This document shows positions 49,890 to 59,109 of a stretch of DNA of 64,000 bases, piece after piece (position 1 is the first letter of the stretch; the number at the start of each line of letters is the position of its first letter). Both the position numbers and the translations under genes were made by a program. Below the pieces are notes generated by a model. It did not search any database. It was not told the DNA's origin and was given only the letters and a program-made list of their open reading frames with translations. Origin of the DNA: Flavobacterium okayamense (GTDB taxonomy: Bacteria > Bacteroidota > Bacteroidia > Flavobacteriales > Flavobacteriaceae); the NCBI RefSeq assembly GCF_019702945.1, contig NZ_AP024749.1, positions 620,001 to 684,000 of the forward strand. Direction: 5' to 3'.

Positions 49890-50348
49890 TTAAACAAATT
49901 TTCTTAACTGCAGAATAACACCGATATGAATTCCTTCGTGAAAATTATTAAACTGCATAGCATCTTCTATATTTTTTAATGTAAAATTTGCAGTTGAAAC
50001 TGTGTATTCATAATAATTTTGAAACAATCCATTATCTAAATCTTCTTGAGTTTTGGTAATGGTGCTAAACAATAAGTTTTTAATGGCATCCACTTCTTCT
50101 TGAGATACGTTCCCTTGAGGTGCGGTTCCTTTTTGATATTTTTGAACCATTTCGTCTGTAACCATCATAGATAATCCAGAAAGTTTATAAGCAAGCAATT
50201 GTTGTGTCACAACAATATGTCCAACATTCCAAATAATATTGTTTTTGAATCCCTGAGGGATTTTATTTAATTGTTCTAAAGTGCAACTTTCAATTAATTT
50301 TTTATATAACTCTCTACTTGCTATAGTAACTTGTAAACTTCTATTCAT
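49890..50348 (-). CDS. DinB-superfamily four-helix protein
   Basis: A 152-residue protein of the DinB/YfiT metal-binding fold, unrelated to polymerase IV despite the name. The three metal His positions are suggested by NVGHIVVTQQ and HEGIHIGVILQLR. Members include thiol transferases and stress proteins; no specific role can be given. It stands alone between metB and an intergenic repeat. Confidence 0.8.
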   Translation of the reverse strand: MNRSLQVTIASRELYKKLIESCTLEQLNKIPQGFKNNIIWNVGHIVVTQQLLAYKLSGLSMMVTDEMVQKYQKGTAPQGNVSQEEVDAIKNLLFSTITKTQEDLDNGLFQNYYEYTVSTANFTLKNIEDAMQFNNFHEGIHIGVILQLRKFV

Positions 50349-50410
50349 TTTTATTGTTTTTTACGAAGGTACAAAAAAGAACAGTTAAGATTTTCCTAAA
50401 GTTAACAATC

Positions 50411-50462
50411 TAGCCCCGATGGAAGTAGGCTACCGCGTATTACTAACAGCGGGAATAGGGGT
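50411..50462 (+). repeat. TAGCCCCGAT...GCGGGAATAGGGG intergenic palindromic element
   Basis: A GC-rich patch in an otherwise AT-rich intergenic region. CCCC (from 50414) can pair with GGGG (to 50460), and CCGC with GCGG inside. I recall longer elements beginning TAGCCCCGAT and ending GCGGGAATAGC scattered between genes in Flavobacteriaceae genomes; this would be a short copy. Neither strand nor function is known. Confidence 0.5.
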
Positions 50463-50518
50463 CAAAAAAAAGCCTAAAGATTCGCTTTAAAATTTTATAT
50501 TTTTGTAAAAAATTAGCC

Positions 50519-50875
50519 ATGAGAAAAATTTACTACTTAAAGACTTGTGACACTTGTAAACGTATTTTAAAATCTTTACCTAAACTGGATACATTTATAC
50601 TTCAAGACATTAAGGAAAATAATATTACTGTTAAGCAATTAGAGGGAATGTATGCATTATCTAAAAGCTACGAAGTTTTATTTAGTAAACGTGCTAAATT
50701 GTATAAAGAAATGGGGTTGAAAGACGAAAAATTACAAGAAACTGATTTTAAAAGATACATATTAGAACATTACACTTTTTTAAACCGACCAGTTATTATC
50801 ATTAATGATAAAATATTTGTAGGTAATAGTGCAAAAAACGTTGATGCTGCAATCGATTTACTTAATCATGAATAG
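50519..50875 (+). CDS. ArsC/Spx-family thioredoxin-fold protein
   Basis: A 118-residue ArsC-like protein: YYLKTCDTCKRILKSL gives a CxxC at residues 10-13, and the rest follows the ArsC fold, ending LNRPVIIINDKIFVGNSAK. Arsenate reductases use a single Cys plus conserved Arg, while Spx uses CxxC for redox sensing; the lack of other ars genes makes a redox role as likely. TATTTTTG at 50498-50505 is a -7 element. Its end overlaps the exporter gene by 8 bp. Confidence 0.8.
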   Translation: MRKIYYLKTCDTCKRILKSLPKLDTFILQDIKENNITVKQLEGMYALSKSYEVLFSKRAKLYKEMGLKDEKLQETDFKRYILEHYTFLNRPVIIINDKIFVGNSAKNVDAAIDLLNHE

Positions 50876-51758
50876 TAGAAACTGGGCCTTACTAGGCGCT
50901 ACATTTGTGGCATTAATTTATGGCGCAACTTTTACCATTGCAAAAGATGTAATGCCAACTTATGTGCAGCCTTTTGGGTTAATTTTAATTAGGGTTTTAG
51001 GTGCTTGTACATTATTTTGGATTGTCTCTATTTTTCTAACTAAAGAAAAAGTTGAGAAAAAAGATTTTCCAAGAATCATGGCAGCCGCTTTTTTTGGCGT
51101 TGCTTTTAATCAGTTGACCTTTTTTAAAGGATTAAGCTACACTTCACCCATAAGTGGAGCAGTTCTTATGGTTACGGCGCCAATATTAGTGCTTATTTTA
51201 TCCTCTATCTTACTCAAAGAACGTTTAGAAATTAAAAAAATTCTGGGGATTCTAATTGGTTTAACTGGAGCTTCAGTTTTAATACTTTACGGAAAATCAA
51301 TTGAAAATGCACCAAATGCTAATTGGGGAAATTTTCTCGTTTTTATAAATGCTTCTTCCTATGCTGTTTATTTAATTTTAGTAAAACCAATTGCAGCTAA
51401 ATATAGTCCACTTACATTTATAAAATGGATTTATACATTCGGGTTGGTTTATGTCTTGCCTTTTGGTTTTAGCGAATTTTCATTGATTGAATGGCAAGAG
51501 ATTCCAACAACCATTTATTTTGAAATGGGCTATTTAGTCGTTTTTACAACATTTTTGGCTTACTTAATAAATCTTTCGGCAATTCGTATTTTAAAACCAA
51601 CAACTCTTTCGGTTTTTATTTATTTACAACCGCTATTTGCAAGTATCATTGCAATCAGTTTAGGAAAAGATAGTTTAAATGAAATCAAGATAATTTCAGC
51701 ATTACTCATTTTCGTTGGTGTTTATTTGGTTACCAAAAAACCTAAAACTATTACATAA
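50868..51758 (+). CDS. EamA-family (DMT) inner-membrane transporter
   Basis: A 296-residue protein with ten hydrophobic segments in two EamA repeats (about 5-140 and 155-290). The pattern FKGLSYTSPISGAVLMVTAPI in the first half and LKPTTLSVFIYLQPLFASII in the second is the usual DMT signature. Substrates are usually metabolites or amino acids; none can be assigned. I use the ATG at 50868, inside the end of the ArsC gene, because an upstream one adds 13 residues unlike the family. Confidence 0.88.
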   Translation: MNSRNWALLGATFVALIYGATFTIAKDVMPTYVQPFGLILIRVLGACTLFWIVSIFLTKEKVEKKDFPRIMAAAFFGVAFNQLTFFKGLSYTSPISGAVLMVTAPILVLILSSILLKERLEIKKILGILIGLTGASVLILYGKSIENAPNANWGNFLVFINASSYAVYLILVKPIAAKYSPLTFIKWIYTFGLVYVLPFGFSEFSLIEWQEIPTTIYFEMGYLVVFTTFLAYLINLSAIRILKPTTLSVFIYLQPLFASIIAISLGKDSLNEIKIISALLIFVGVYLVTKKPKTIT

Positions 51759-51821
51759 AGCCTTTTTGCCTTTAATACTAAGGAAATTCTTATCTTTGAA
51801 ACCTTATTTAAGAAATACTGT

Positions 51822-52682
51822 ATGATTGTATCGATGACAGGTTTTGGTAAAGCTTCTAAGCAATTGCCAACAAAAAAAATTACCGTTGAAATAAAATCTT
51901 TAAATAGCAAAGGTCTCGATTTGAATGTTAGAATGCCTTCAGCATTTAGAGAAATGGAGTTGAGTTTGCGCAATACTATTTCACAAGAACTAGAAAGAGG
52001 AAAAGTTGATTTTTCCCTTTTTGTAGAAATATCTGGCGAAGAAACTACTGCAAAAGTAAATGCTCCTATTGTGAAAGGTTATATTTCTCAAATGAAAGAA
52101 ATTCTTCCAAATGCCGATGAAACCGAATTAATGAAAATGGCGGTTCGTATGCCTGACGCGCTTAAAACGGAACGCGAAGAAATAGACAAAGAAGAATTAA
52201 AAGAAATTGAAAGTTTAGTTCGAGAAGCCTTAACAAACATTTCAACCTTTAGAAAAGATGAAGGCTTGTCTTTAGATAAAGAATTCCGTTTTCGAATTGA
52301 AAACATTCGTAACTATATGAATGAAGCGGTTGCATTAGCTCCTGAAAGAATTTCTGCTATTAAAGAGCGTTTGCAAAATGCAATTGATGAATTAAAAGTA
52401 AATGTAGATGAGAACCGATTTGAACAGGAGTTGATTTATTATCTTGAGAAATTAGATATTACTGAAGAAAAAGTTCGTTTAGGTAACCATTTGGATTATT
52501 TTGTTCAAACCATGGATGGAAAAGAAGCAAATGGTAGAAAATTAGGTTTCATTACGCAGGAAATTGGTCGAGAAATTAACACTATGGGTTCAAAATCGAA
52601 TCATGCCGAAATGCAAAAATTAGTGGTAATGATGAAAGACGAATTAGAAAAAATAAAAGAACAGGTTTTAAATGTTCTGTAA
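51822..52682 (+). CDS. YicC-family endoribonuclease-type protein
   Basis: A 286-residue protein with the N-terminal MTGFGKASKQLPTKKITVEI, EIKSLNSKGLDLNVRMP, and the DUF1732 C-terminus LGNHLDYFVQTMDGKEANGRKLGFITQEIGREINTMGSKSNH. E. coli YicC is reported to cut and destabilise the small RNA RyhB, so an RNase role is plausible. TATCTTTG (51791-51798) supplies a -7 element. gmk follows 18 bp later, the usual pairing. Confidence 0.92.
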   Translation: MIVSMTGFGKASKQLPTKKITVEIKSLNSKGLDLNVRMPSAFREMELSLRNTISQELERGKVDFSLFVEISGEETTAKVNAPIVKGYISQMKEILPNADETELMKMAVRMPDALKTEREEIDKEELKEIESLVREALTNISTFRKDEGLSLDKEFRFRIENIRNYMNEAVALAPERISAIKERLQNAIDELKVNVDENRFEQELIYYLEKLDITEEKVRLGNHLDYFVQTMDGKEANGRKLGFITQEIGREINTMGSKSNHAEMQKLVVMMKDELEKIKEQVLNVL

Positions 52683-52700
52683 ATAGATACAACACAACTC

Positions 52701-53273
52701 ATGACTAAAGGAAAATTAATAGTGTTTTCTGCTCCTTCTGGTTCTGGAAAAACAACTATAGTTAGACATTTATTAGGAAAAGAAGATTTAAACTTAGAAT
52801 TTTCAATTTCGTGTACTACGCGTCAACCAAGAGGAGAAGAAGTTAATGGTAAAGATTATTATTTCATTTCTTGGGACGATTTCAAATCGCACATTAAAGC
52901 AGAAGATTTTGTAGAGTGGGAAGAAGTGTATACTGATAATTTCTACGGAACTTTAAAAGCCGAAGTGGAACGAATTTGGGCTCAAGGTAAACACGTTATT
53001 TTTGATATAGATGTAGCTGGGGGATTGCGTATAAAACGTAAATTCCCTGAAGAAACTTTAGCTGTTTTTGTAAAACCACCAAGTGTTGACGAACTAAAAC
53101 GTCGTTTAAAAGAGCGTTCTACTGAAAGTGATGATAAAATTAACATGCGTATTGCAAAAGCGCACGTAGAATTAGCAACAGCCCCTCAATTTGATGTAGT
53201 GATAAAAAACTACGACTTAGATACCGCTAAGGAAGAAGCATATCAGTTAGTTAAAGAATTTTTAAATAAATAA
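52701..53273 (+). CDS. gmk: guanylate kinase
   Basis: Phosphorylates GMP to GDP. The 190 residues show the P-loop FSAPSGSGKTTIVRHL, the GMP-binding SCTTRQPRGEEVNGKDYYFIS and the lid segment RLKERSTESDDKINMR. It is in an operon with yicC and probably continues into the hypothetical gene 4 bp downstream and nadD. Confidence 0.97.
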   Translation: MTKGKLIVFSAPSGSGKTTIVRHLLGKEDLNLEFSISCTTRQPRGEEVNGKDYYFISWDDFKSHIKAEDFVEWEEVYTDNFYGTLKAEVERIWAQGKHVIFDIDVAGGLRIKRKFPEETLAVFVKPPSVDELKRRLKERSTESDDKINMRIAKAHVELATAPQFDVVIKNYDLDTAKEEAYQLVKEFLNK

Positions 53274-53277
53274 AAAG

Positions 53278-53850
53278 ATGAAAAAAATTATTTTACTGGT
53301 ATTGCTTTCAGTTGGTTTAAATAGTAACGCCCAAAAGGAAAAAGGAACTGTTATACTTAAAGATAATACTAAACTTGAAGGATTAGTGAAAATTTCTTCT
53401 AATAAAATTATTTACAAAAAGGATAAAGCTTCTAAATCAATTAATTATGATTATAGCTCTGCACTTTCAGCTGAAATAATTAATAAAGAAAATATAACAA
53501 CAATTTTTGAATTTGTTCCGGTTGAGTATAAAAAAACACCTTTATTGTTACGAGTTGAAATTGATGGATTTTTAAGATTATATTCTGAAAGCACTTCTAC
53601 ATTTAATGGTGTCTCAGGAGTTGGTTTTAGAAGTTCTTCTACTTATCATTTAAAAAGAAAAAAAGATAAATTTGGACAGTACTACGTAGCATTTGGATAT
53701 ATTCCAAAAGTGAGTTTCAATAAAGTAATTGAAGAATATTTTATCGACTGCCCAAATCTTCAAAAAAAAGTAAAAAAAGGAGAATTGAAAAAAAATGACT
53801 ATGCTGAAATAGTAATGTTTTACAATGAAAATTGTGCTCCAGAAGAATAA
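53278..53850 (+). CDS. exported protein of unknown function
   Basis: A 190-residue protein with a signal peptide (about 1-18, ending NSNAQ). It is rich in Lys and Ser and likely beta-structured (VILKDNTKLEGLVKISSNKIIYKK resembles the DUF4369-like or stress-sheet start of several Bacteroidota exported proteins). I do not recognise a family. It begins 4 bp after gmk, interrupting the common gmk-nadD arrangement, so it is transcribed with them. Confidence 0.65.
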   Translation: MKKIILLVLLSVGLNSNAQKEKGTVILKDNTKLEGLVKISSNKIIYKKDKASKSINYDYSSALSAEIINKENITTIFEFVPVEYKKTPLLLRVEIDGFLRLYSESTSTFNGVSGVGFRSSSTYHLKRKKDKFGQYYVAFGYIPKVSFNKVIEEYFIDCPNLQKKVKKGELKKNDYAEIVMFYNENCAPEE

Positions 53851-53882
53851 AAATTTAAAACTAATGACTCGTTACTAAGATT

Positions 53883-54464
53883 ATGAAAATCGGACTTTAC
53901 TTCGGAACGTTTAACCCTATTCACATTGGTCATTTAATTATTGCCAATCATATGGCAGAGCATTCCGATTTAGATCAAATTTGGATGGTGGTTACACCGC
54001 ATAATCCGCATAAAAAGAAAAGCTCTTTACTAGACGATTACCATCGTTTACACATGGTACATTTAGCGACCGAAGAGTATCCAAAAATTCAACCTTCCGA
54101 TATTGAATTTAAATTACCGCAACCCAATTATACGGTAAATACATTAGCACATTTACAAGAAAAATTTCCAACTCATGAGTTTTCATTAATTATGGGCGAA
54201 GACAACTTGAACTCGTTTCATAAATGGAAAAACTACGAAGTCATTCTTCAAAATCATGATATTTATGTGTATCCAAGATTAAACTCTGGAGAGATGGATG
54301 AGCAATTTGTCAATCATCCTAAAATTCATCGTATAGGCGCACCAGTTGTCGAATTATCTTCAACATTTATTCGCAACAGCATTAAGGAAGGAAAAAATAT
54401 AACACCTATGCTACCTTCAAAAGTTTGGGAATATGTAGAACACAATTTATTTTATAAGAAATAA
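53883..54464 (+). CDS. nadD: nicotinate-nucleotide adenylyltransferase
   Basis: Makes deamido-NAD from NaMN and ATP. The 193 residues contain the nucleotidyltransferase motif GTFNPIHIGHLIIAN (HxGH) and the C-terminal VELSSTFIRNSIKEG (SSTxIR). It is last in the yicC-gmk region; no terminator is evident after it. Confidence 0.96.
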   Translation: MKIGLYFGTFNPIHIGHLIIANHMAEHSDLDQIWMVVTPHNPHKKKSSLLDDYHRLHMVHLATEEYPKIQPSDIEFKLPQPNYTVNTLAHLQEKFPTHEFSLIMGEDNLNSFHKWKNYEVILQNHDIYVYPRLNSGEMDEQFVNHPKIHRIGAPVVELSSTFIRNSIKEGKNITPMLPSKVWEYVEHNLFYKK

Positions 54465-54505
54465 GTTTTATATATTTACAAAAAACAAATTGTCACTTTT
54501 TTAAA

Positions 54506-54895
54506 ATGAAAAAATATTTATTTCTTCTAGTTTTAATAAGCTTAGTTTATTCTTGTTCAAAACAAAAAAACAATGTTGAAATCAAAACAAAAAATTTAAC
54601 AATAATTATTAATGAATCTACTTCACTAATAGAAAAAAAGTTAAATATTGAACCCACTAAAGATTCAATAATCAGCAGTGAAAATTTTAGTATTTCAAAT
54701 GTTTCAGATGTTCTAAAAACTTATTATAATGCAAATTCTAAAACTGATAAAATTACTTTTACAAACGCTTCTTCAAATAAATATGACATTTATGTCATCA
54801 ATCATAATAAGAATGAAGACTTCAATAATTTAATAATTGAATTTTGTGAAGTTTTGAAAAAGAAAAATCTATTAGAATATAAAATTGAACCTTAA
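54506..54895 (+). CDS. small lipoprotein of unknown function
   Basis: A 129-residue protein with a lipobox (LVYSC, Cys17). The mature part is low-complexity, Asn-, Lys- and Ser-rich (SKQKNNVEIKTKNLTIIINE), with no recognisable domain. Base composition is very AT-rich. It lies 41 bp after nadD on the same strand. It has few relatives that I can suggest and could be lineage-specific. Confidence 0.55.
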   Translation: MKKYLFLLVLISLVYSCSKQKNNVEIKTKNLTIIINESTSLIEKKLNIEPTKDSIISSENFSISNVSDVLKTYYNANSKTDKITFTNASSNKYDIYVINHNKNEDFNNLIIEFCEVLKKKNLLEYKIEP

Positions 54896-54949
54896 CATTC
54901 CTTTACAACCTGTTCCCAATAGCTTTTTGTAACTTTGAGTCAAAATAAA

Positions 54950-54973
54950 CACTTCGACATGCTCAGTGTGACA
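54950..54973 (+). repeat. short extragenic element CACTTCGACATGCTCAGTGTGACA
   Basis: A 24-bp GC-richer sequence in the AT-rich gap before the alcohol dehydrogenase gene. It resembles the CTTCGACTnCGCTCAGTGTGACA-type elements that I recall as common between genes in Flavobacteriaceae. A related element is at 63189-63214. Ends CACT and AGTG are complementary. Confidence 0.5.
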
Positions 54974-54986
54974 AAAAAGTAATATT

Positions 54987-56147
54987 ATGAACAATTTCGA
55001 ATTATACAATCCTGTTAACTATGTCTTTGGAAAAGGACAAATCGCAAAACTTTCTGATTTAGTAACTTCAAAAAAAATTCTGCTAACGTATGGTGGTGGA
55101 AGTATTTTTAAAAATGGTGTTTACGACCAAGTTAAAGCAGCGCTTTCTGGAGTTGAAGTAATTGAATTTGGTGGAATTGAACCCAATCCACGCTTCGAAA
55201 CGTTACTAAAAGCCATTGAAGTCATTCGTAAAGAAAAAATTGATTTCATTTTAGCTGTTGGCGGCGGAAGTGTGATTGATGGAACTAAATTTATTTCGGC
55301 AGCAGTTCATTTTGAAGGTAACGAAGCTGATATTTTACATAAACGCATCTTATTTAAAGATAATTCAAAAGTAGTTCCTTTTGGAACGGTTTTAACCTTA
55401 CCAGCAACGGGTTCTGAAATGAATTCTGGTGCTGTAGTAACTATTGAAGCTACACAAGAAAAATTGACATTAGGCGGAAGTGCTTTGTTTCCAGTTTTCT
55501 CTATTGTGGATCCTACAGTAATTGAATCATTGCCAAAGAGACAATTGCAAAATGGTGTTGTGGATGCTTTTACACACGTAATGGAACAATATTTAACCTA
55601 TAATCATGATGCGTTACTTCAAGATAGAATTGCAGAAGGCATTTTACAGACTTTAGTAGAAATTGGTCCGAAAGTAATTGAAAATCCAACCGATTATAAA
55701 TTGGCTTCCAACTTTGTTTGGTGTGCAACAATGGCGTTAAATGGTTTACTGAATAAAGGTGTTCCAACCGATTGGGCGACGCACATGATTGGTCACGAAT
55801 TAACCGCTTTATACGAAATCGATCATGCCAGAACATTGGCTATTATTGCTCCAAACTTATATAGAGTAATGTTTGATTCGAAAAAAGAAAAATTAGTACA
55901 ATACGGAAAACGCGTTTGGAATTTAACTGGAACTGATGAAGAAATTGCACAAAAAGCGATTGAAAAAACTACAGAATTTTTCCAAAGTGTAGGCATGAAA
56001 ACAAAACTATCTGAAAACACCGAAAACTATCAAGAAACAGCTTCTTTTATTGTAAATCGATTTGAAGAAAGAGGTTGGAAAGGTTTAGGCGAAAAGCAAT
56101 TGGTAACCTTAGATAAGATAAAAGAAATTGTAGAAATGAGCTATTAA
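54987..56147 (+). CDS. iron-containing alcohol dehydrogenase
   Basis: A 386-residue group III alcohol dehydrogenase. The NAD(P)-binding GGGSVIDGTKFI lies near residue 95 and the metal site in DAFTHVMEQYLTY and THMIGHELTALYEIDHARTLAI (Asp plus three His). The N-terminus NFELYNPVNYVFGKG fits the BdhA/YqhD-like branch that reduces aldehydes or makes butanol. The real substrate is unknown. It is separated from the upstream genes by the extragenic element. Confidence 0.9.
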   Translation: MNNFELYNPVNYVFGKGQIAKLSDLVTSKKILLTYGGGSIFKNGVYDQVKAALSGVEVIEFGGIEPNPRFETLLKAIEVIRKEKIDFILAVGGGSVIDGTKFISAAVHFEGNEADILHKRILFKDNSKVVPFGTVLTLPATGSEMNSGAVVTIEATQEKLTLGGSALFPVFSIVDPTVIESLPKRQLQNGVVDAFTHVMEQYLTYNHDALLQDRIAEGILQTLVEIGPKVIENPTDYKLASNFVWCATMALNGLLNKGVPTDWATHMIGHELTALYEIDHARTLAIIAPNLYRVMFDSKKEKLVQYGKRVWNLTGTDEEIAQKAIEKTTEFFQSVGMKTKLSENTENYQETASFIVNRFEERGWKGLGEKQLVTLDKIKEIVEMSY

Positions 56148-56155
56148 GCTCATTT

Positions 56156-57712
56156 TTACTTTTTAATTAATTGTAAAGTTTCTGTTTTAGAATCAAAATT
56201 TAGTTTTACAAAGTAAACTCCACTATTGTGATTTTTAAAATCAATTTTAGTAAATAAATCTGTTGGTTGTACTTCAACTATTTTTTGACCGAAAGTGTTA
56301 TAAAAAACAACTTCCTTTGGAATTTCATTTTTAAATTCGAAAACTACATCATTCTCAAAAGGATTGGGATAAACTTTAAACGCTTTCTGCTGAAAAGAAT
56401 TTGCAGACAATGTTGCAACTTCGATACTTACAATCGTTGAAGATGTTCCAAACTGATTAGAAATTGAAACCGTGTAATCCGTCATTGGGCTCAATTGTGT
56501 TGGTATCCCAGAAATTTCTCCTGTATTTTCGTTAAAGATTAAACCCACAGGTAAATTAGGTGTAACAGAGTATGTGAAATTAAAAACAGTAGTTTTTTTA
56601 ATTGTATGATTACCGTAATCCGTTATAAATAACTCTCCACTGTTATTAAATGTAACGGCAGACGGTTGCTTGAATTTAGCCAACAATAATTCATCATCTC
56701 TATTCCCAATTGTTCCATCTCCAGCAAATGTTGTTACATTTCCAGAAGTGTCAATTTTTTTTATTTTATGATTTCCATAATCAGCTACAAAAATATTTCC
56801 AAAACTATCCAGCGCTGAAATTGTTGGATTTTTAAATTTAGCTAAAGTTCCAATTCCATTTTCATCACCAGCAACTGAACCTGCTATAGTTGTAACATTA
56901 GCTGATGTATCGATTTTTTTTATTTTATGGTTCCCATAATCGGTCACAAAAATATTTCCGTTCCCATCTAAACAAACTCCTGTTGGCCATTTAAATTTTG
57001 CCAAACTTGCAATACCATCCATATCACCACTCACTCCAGAACCAGCAACTGTTGAAACAATTCCTAGAGGAGTAATTTTTCTAATTCTATTATTTAAATA
57101 ATCTGCAACGAAAATATTATCTAATGCATCAATTGCAATTTCATCAGGATAATAAAATCTTGCAACATTTCCTGGCCCATCTTGAAACCCTCCAACACCA
57201 GTACCTGCAAATGTTGTTACATTACCACTTGCATCAATTTTTCTAATTTTATGATTACTTTGATCACAAACAAATAAATTCCCTTGAGAATCTTCCACAA
57301 TACTTGCTGGATAATTAAATGTCGCAACAGCTAACGATCCATCTAAAGCCCCTAATGCTCCGGTACCCACAAAAGTTTGTACAATTCCGCTAGCGTCAAT
57401 TTTTTTTATTTTATGATTTCCTCTATCAACAATTAATAAATTATTATTACTATCAAAAATTGAAGCAGTAGGCAAATTAAATTCTGCTACTTCTAAAAAT
57501 CCATTAACATCACCTTGAAGACCATTACCTACATGTCTTATTATTCCAGGTCCATTCGGGATAGCACCTCCAGAATTGCCTGGAAAAAGAGGTGTTATCG
57601 GTTGATTAATTTCAAAACTATTTGGTGTAGTATAACTGATATTAGGTTCTTGCGCTAGCACAAGACTAAAATTTAAAATAATAAAAAAATATAGTAACTT
57701 ATTGATATACAT
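56156..57712 (-). CDS. secreted NHL-repeat beta-propeller protein with type IX sorting domain
   Basis: A 518-residue exported protein from the ATG at 57712. It has a signal peptide (MYINKLLYFFIILNFSLVLA), then six NHL repeats of about 54 residues (about 60-390), each with a core like NIFVADYGNHKIKKIDTSGNV and TTFAG. An Ig-like putative-binding segment (PVGLIFNENTGEISGIPTQL) follows, and the C-terminal type IX sorting domain has FKVYPNPFENDV and a terminal QLIKK. It is likely attached to the cell surface or secreted. The longer frame up to 57787 runs through a terminator hairpin and is not a real N-terminus; TACATTTG (minus, 57729-57736) is the -7 element. Confidence 0.88.
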   Translation of the reverse strand: MYINKLLYFFIILNFSLVLAQEPNISYTTPNSFEINQPITPLFPGNSGGAIPNGPGIIRHVGNGLQGDVNGFLEVAEFNLPTASIFDSNNNLLIVDRGNHKIKKIDASGIVQTFVGTGALGALDGSLAVATFNYPASIVEDSQGNLFVCDQSNHKIRKIDASGNVTTFAGTGVGGFQDGPGNVARFYYPDEIAIDALDNIFVADYLNNRIRKITPLGIVSTVAGSGVSGDMDGIASLAKFKWPTGVCLDGNGNIFVTDYGNHKIKKIDTSANVTTIAGSVAGDENGIGTLAKFKNPTISALDSFGNIFVADYGNHKIKKIDTSGNVTTFAGDGTIGNRDDELLLAKFKQPSAVTFNNSGELFITDYGNHTIKKTTVFNFTYSVTPNLPVGLIFNENTGEISGIPTQLSPMTDYTVSISNQFGTSSTIVSIEVATLSANSFQQKAFKVYPNPFENDVVFEFKNEIPKEVVFYNTFGQKIVEVQPTDLFTKIDFKNHNSGVYFVKLNFDSKTETLQLIKK

Positions 57713-57740
57713 ACTCTTCATTAAAAAACAAATGTAAAAC

Positions 57741-57778
57741 AAAAAACAGGATTTAAAATCTTTAAACCCTGTTTTTTT
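57741..57778 (-). terminator. orphan bidirectional terminator-type hairpin
   Basis: AAAACAGGATTTAAA pairs with TTTAAACCCTGTTTT (one mismatch, 3-nt loop), with A6 on one side and T7 on the other. It lies just upstream of the NHL gene's -7 element, where no coding transcript is known to end. ACCAACCAAAACTA follows directly (57779-57792), the block also seen by the hairpin at 27497-27530. Confidence 0.6.
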
Positions 57779-57955
57779 ACCAACCAAAACTAAATAGACT
57801 TAACCCAAAAAAAACTATTAGTGTTAGCTTTAAACATAAAACATAGTTACAACGTTAAGTATAAAGAATAAATTGTCTTTATATTCATTAAATAAATGTT
57901 AATTTTATTTTTTTCAATAATTCAGTACCTTTGAATTTCCTAATATTCAAAACGA

Positions 57956-58951
57956 ATGGAAAATAAACCAAAATTTGCCGTAATAGGCGGCGGAAGTTGG
58001 GCTACTGCTATAGCTAAAATGTTATGTGAAAACCAAGAAAAAATTGCTTGGTACATGCGTAGTACTTATGCTGTTGAGCATTTAAAGCATCAATACCATA
58101 ATCCAAATTATTTAAGTTCTGTAGAGTTTGATATAAATCAACTTGAATTAACCACTGATATTAATGTAGCTGTAAAGTTTGCTGATTATTTAATCTTTGC
58201 CATTCCATCGGCATTCTTAAGTGGTGAATTAGAAAAACTAACGGAAAGTTTAGAAGGAAAAGTAATTTTTTCAGCAATTAAAGGAATTGTTCCAGAAACA
58301 AGTTTAATTGTTGGTGAACATTTTCACAAAGAATATAATATACCTTACGAAAATATTGGTGTTATAACTGGGCCTTGTCACGCTGAAGAAGTTGCACTTG
58401 AGCGTTTATCTTACTTAACCATTGCATGTGGAGATAGGACTAAAGCTAAATTAGTAGCTAAAAACTTAAGTAGTTATTATATTAATGCCAAAACTACAGA
58501 TGATATCATAGGAACTGAATATGCTGCAATGTTGAAAAATATTTACGCTATTGCAGCAGGAATTGCTCACGGATTAGGTTATGGCGATAATTTCCAATCG
58601 GTTTTAATGAGTAATGCCATTCGTGAAATGAAGAAATTCATTAAAGAAGTTCATAAAATGAAACGTAACATAAATAATTCCGCATATTTAGGCGATTTAT
58701 TAGTAACGGGTTATTCTGTGTTCTCAAGAAATAGGATGTTTGGTAACATGATTGGTAAAGGTTACACTGTAAAATCGGCACAAATGGAAATGAGTATGGT
58801 TGCTGAAGGGTATTATGCTACTAAAAGTGCATACAAATTGAACCAAAAATATGGTGCTAAAACACCAATTATTGATGCCGTTTACGAAATTTTATACGAA
58901 AATAAAGAGCCTAAAAAGGTTTTCAAAAAATTAACAGACAAATTAAATTAA
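57956..58951 (+). CDS. gpsA: glycerol-3-phosphate dehydrogenase, NAD(P)-dependent
   Basis: Reduces dihydroxyacetone phosphate for phospholipid synthesis. Its 331 residues have the Rossmann motif AVIGGGSWATAIAKML, the catalytic-Lys regions VIFSAIKGIVPET and TEYAAMLKNIYAIAAGI, and NNSAYLGDLLVTGYS. TACCTTTG at 57926-57933 is a -7 element 22 bp before the ATG. Confidence 0.95.
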   Translation: MENKPKFAVIGGGSWATAIAKMLCENQEKIAWYMRSTYAVEHLKHQYHNPNYLSSVEFDINQLELTTDINVAVKFADYLIFAIPSAFLSGELEKLTESLEGKVIFSAIKGIVPETSLIVGEHFHKEYNIPYENIGVITGPCHAEEVALERLSYLTIACGDRTKAKLVAKNLSSYYINAKTTDDIIGTEYAAMLKNIYAIAAGIAHGLGYGDNFQSVLMSNAIREMKKFIKEVHKMKRNINNSAYLGDLLVTGYSVFSRNRMFGNMIGKGYTVKSAQMEMSMVAEGYYATKSAYKLNQKYGAKTPIIDAVYEILYENKEPKKVFKKLTDKLN

Positions 58952-59067
58952 GTACGTCTTTTAATTTTAAAATATATACCATTGTAATTCAATGTTTTAT
59001 AAAAATTTGTGTATTTTAAAAAACACCTTTAAAGTATTGATTTACAAAAACATACACAAACCCTCTC

Positions 59068-59095
59068 TTGGTTAAAAATACAGACCTTATCTTTG
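59068..59095 (+). promoter_or_regulatory. promoter of the TerC-family gene
   Basis: TTG at 59068-59070, a 17-nt spacer and TATCTTTG at 59088-59095: a full Bacteroidota consensus match. The ATG is at 59110. Confidence 0.78.
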
Positions 59096-59109
59096 CAAAA
59101 AAGTAATGC

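Noticed and set aside
57713..57787. Longer N-terminus for the NHL-repeat protein
   Set aside because: The added codons run through a terminator hairpin and the -7 element; the signal peptide begins at 57712.
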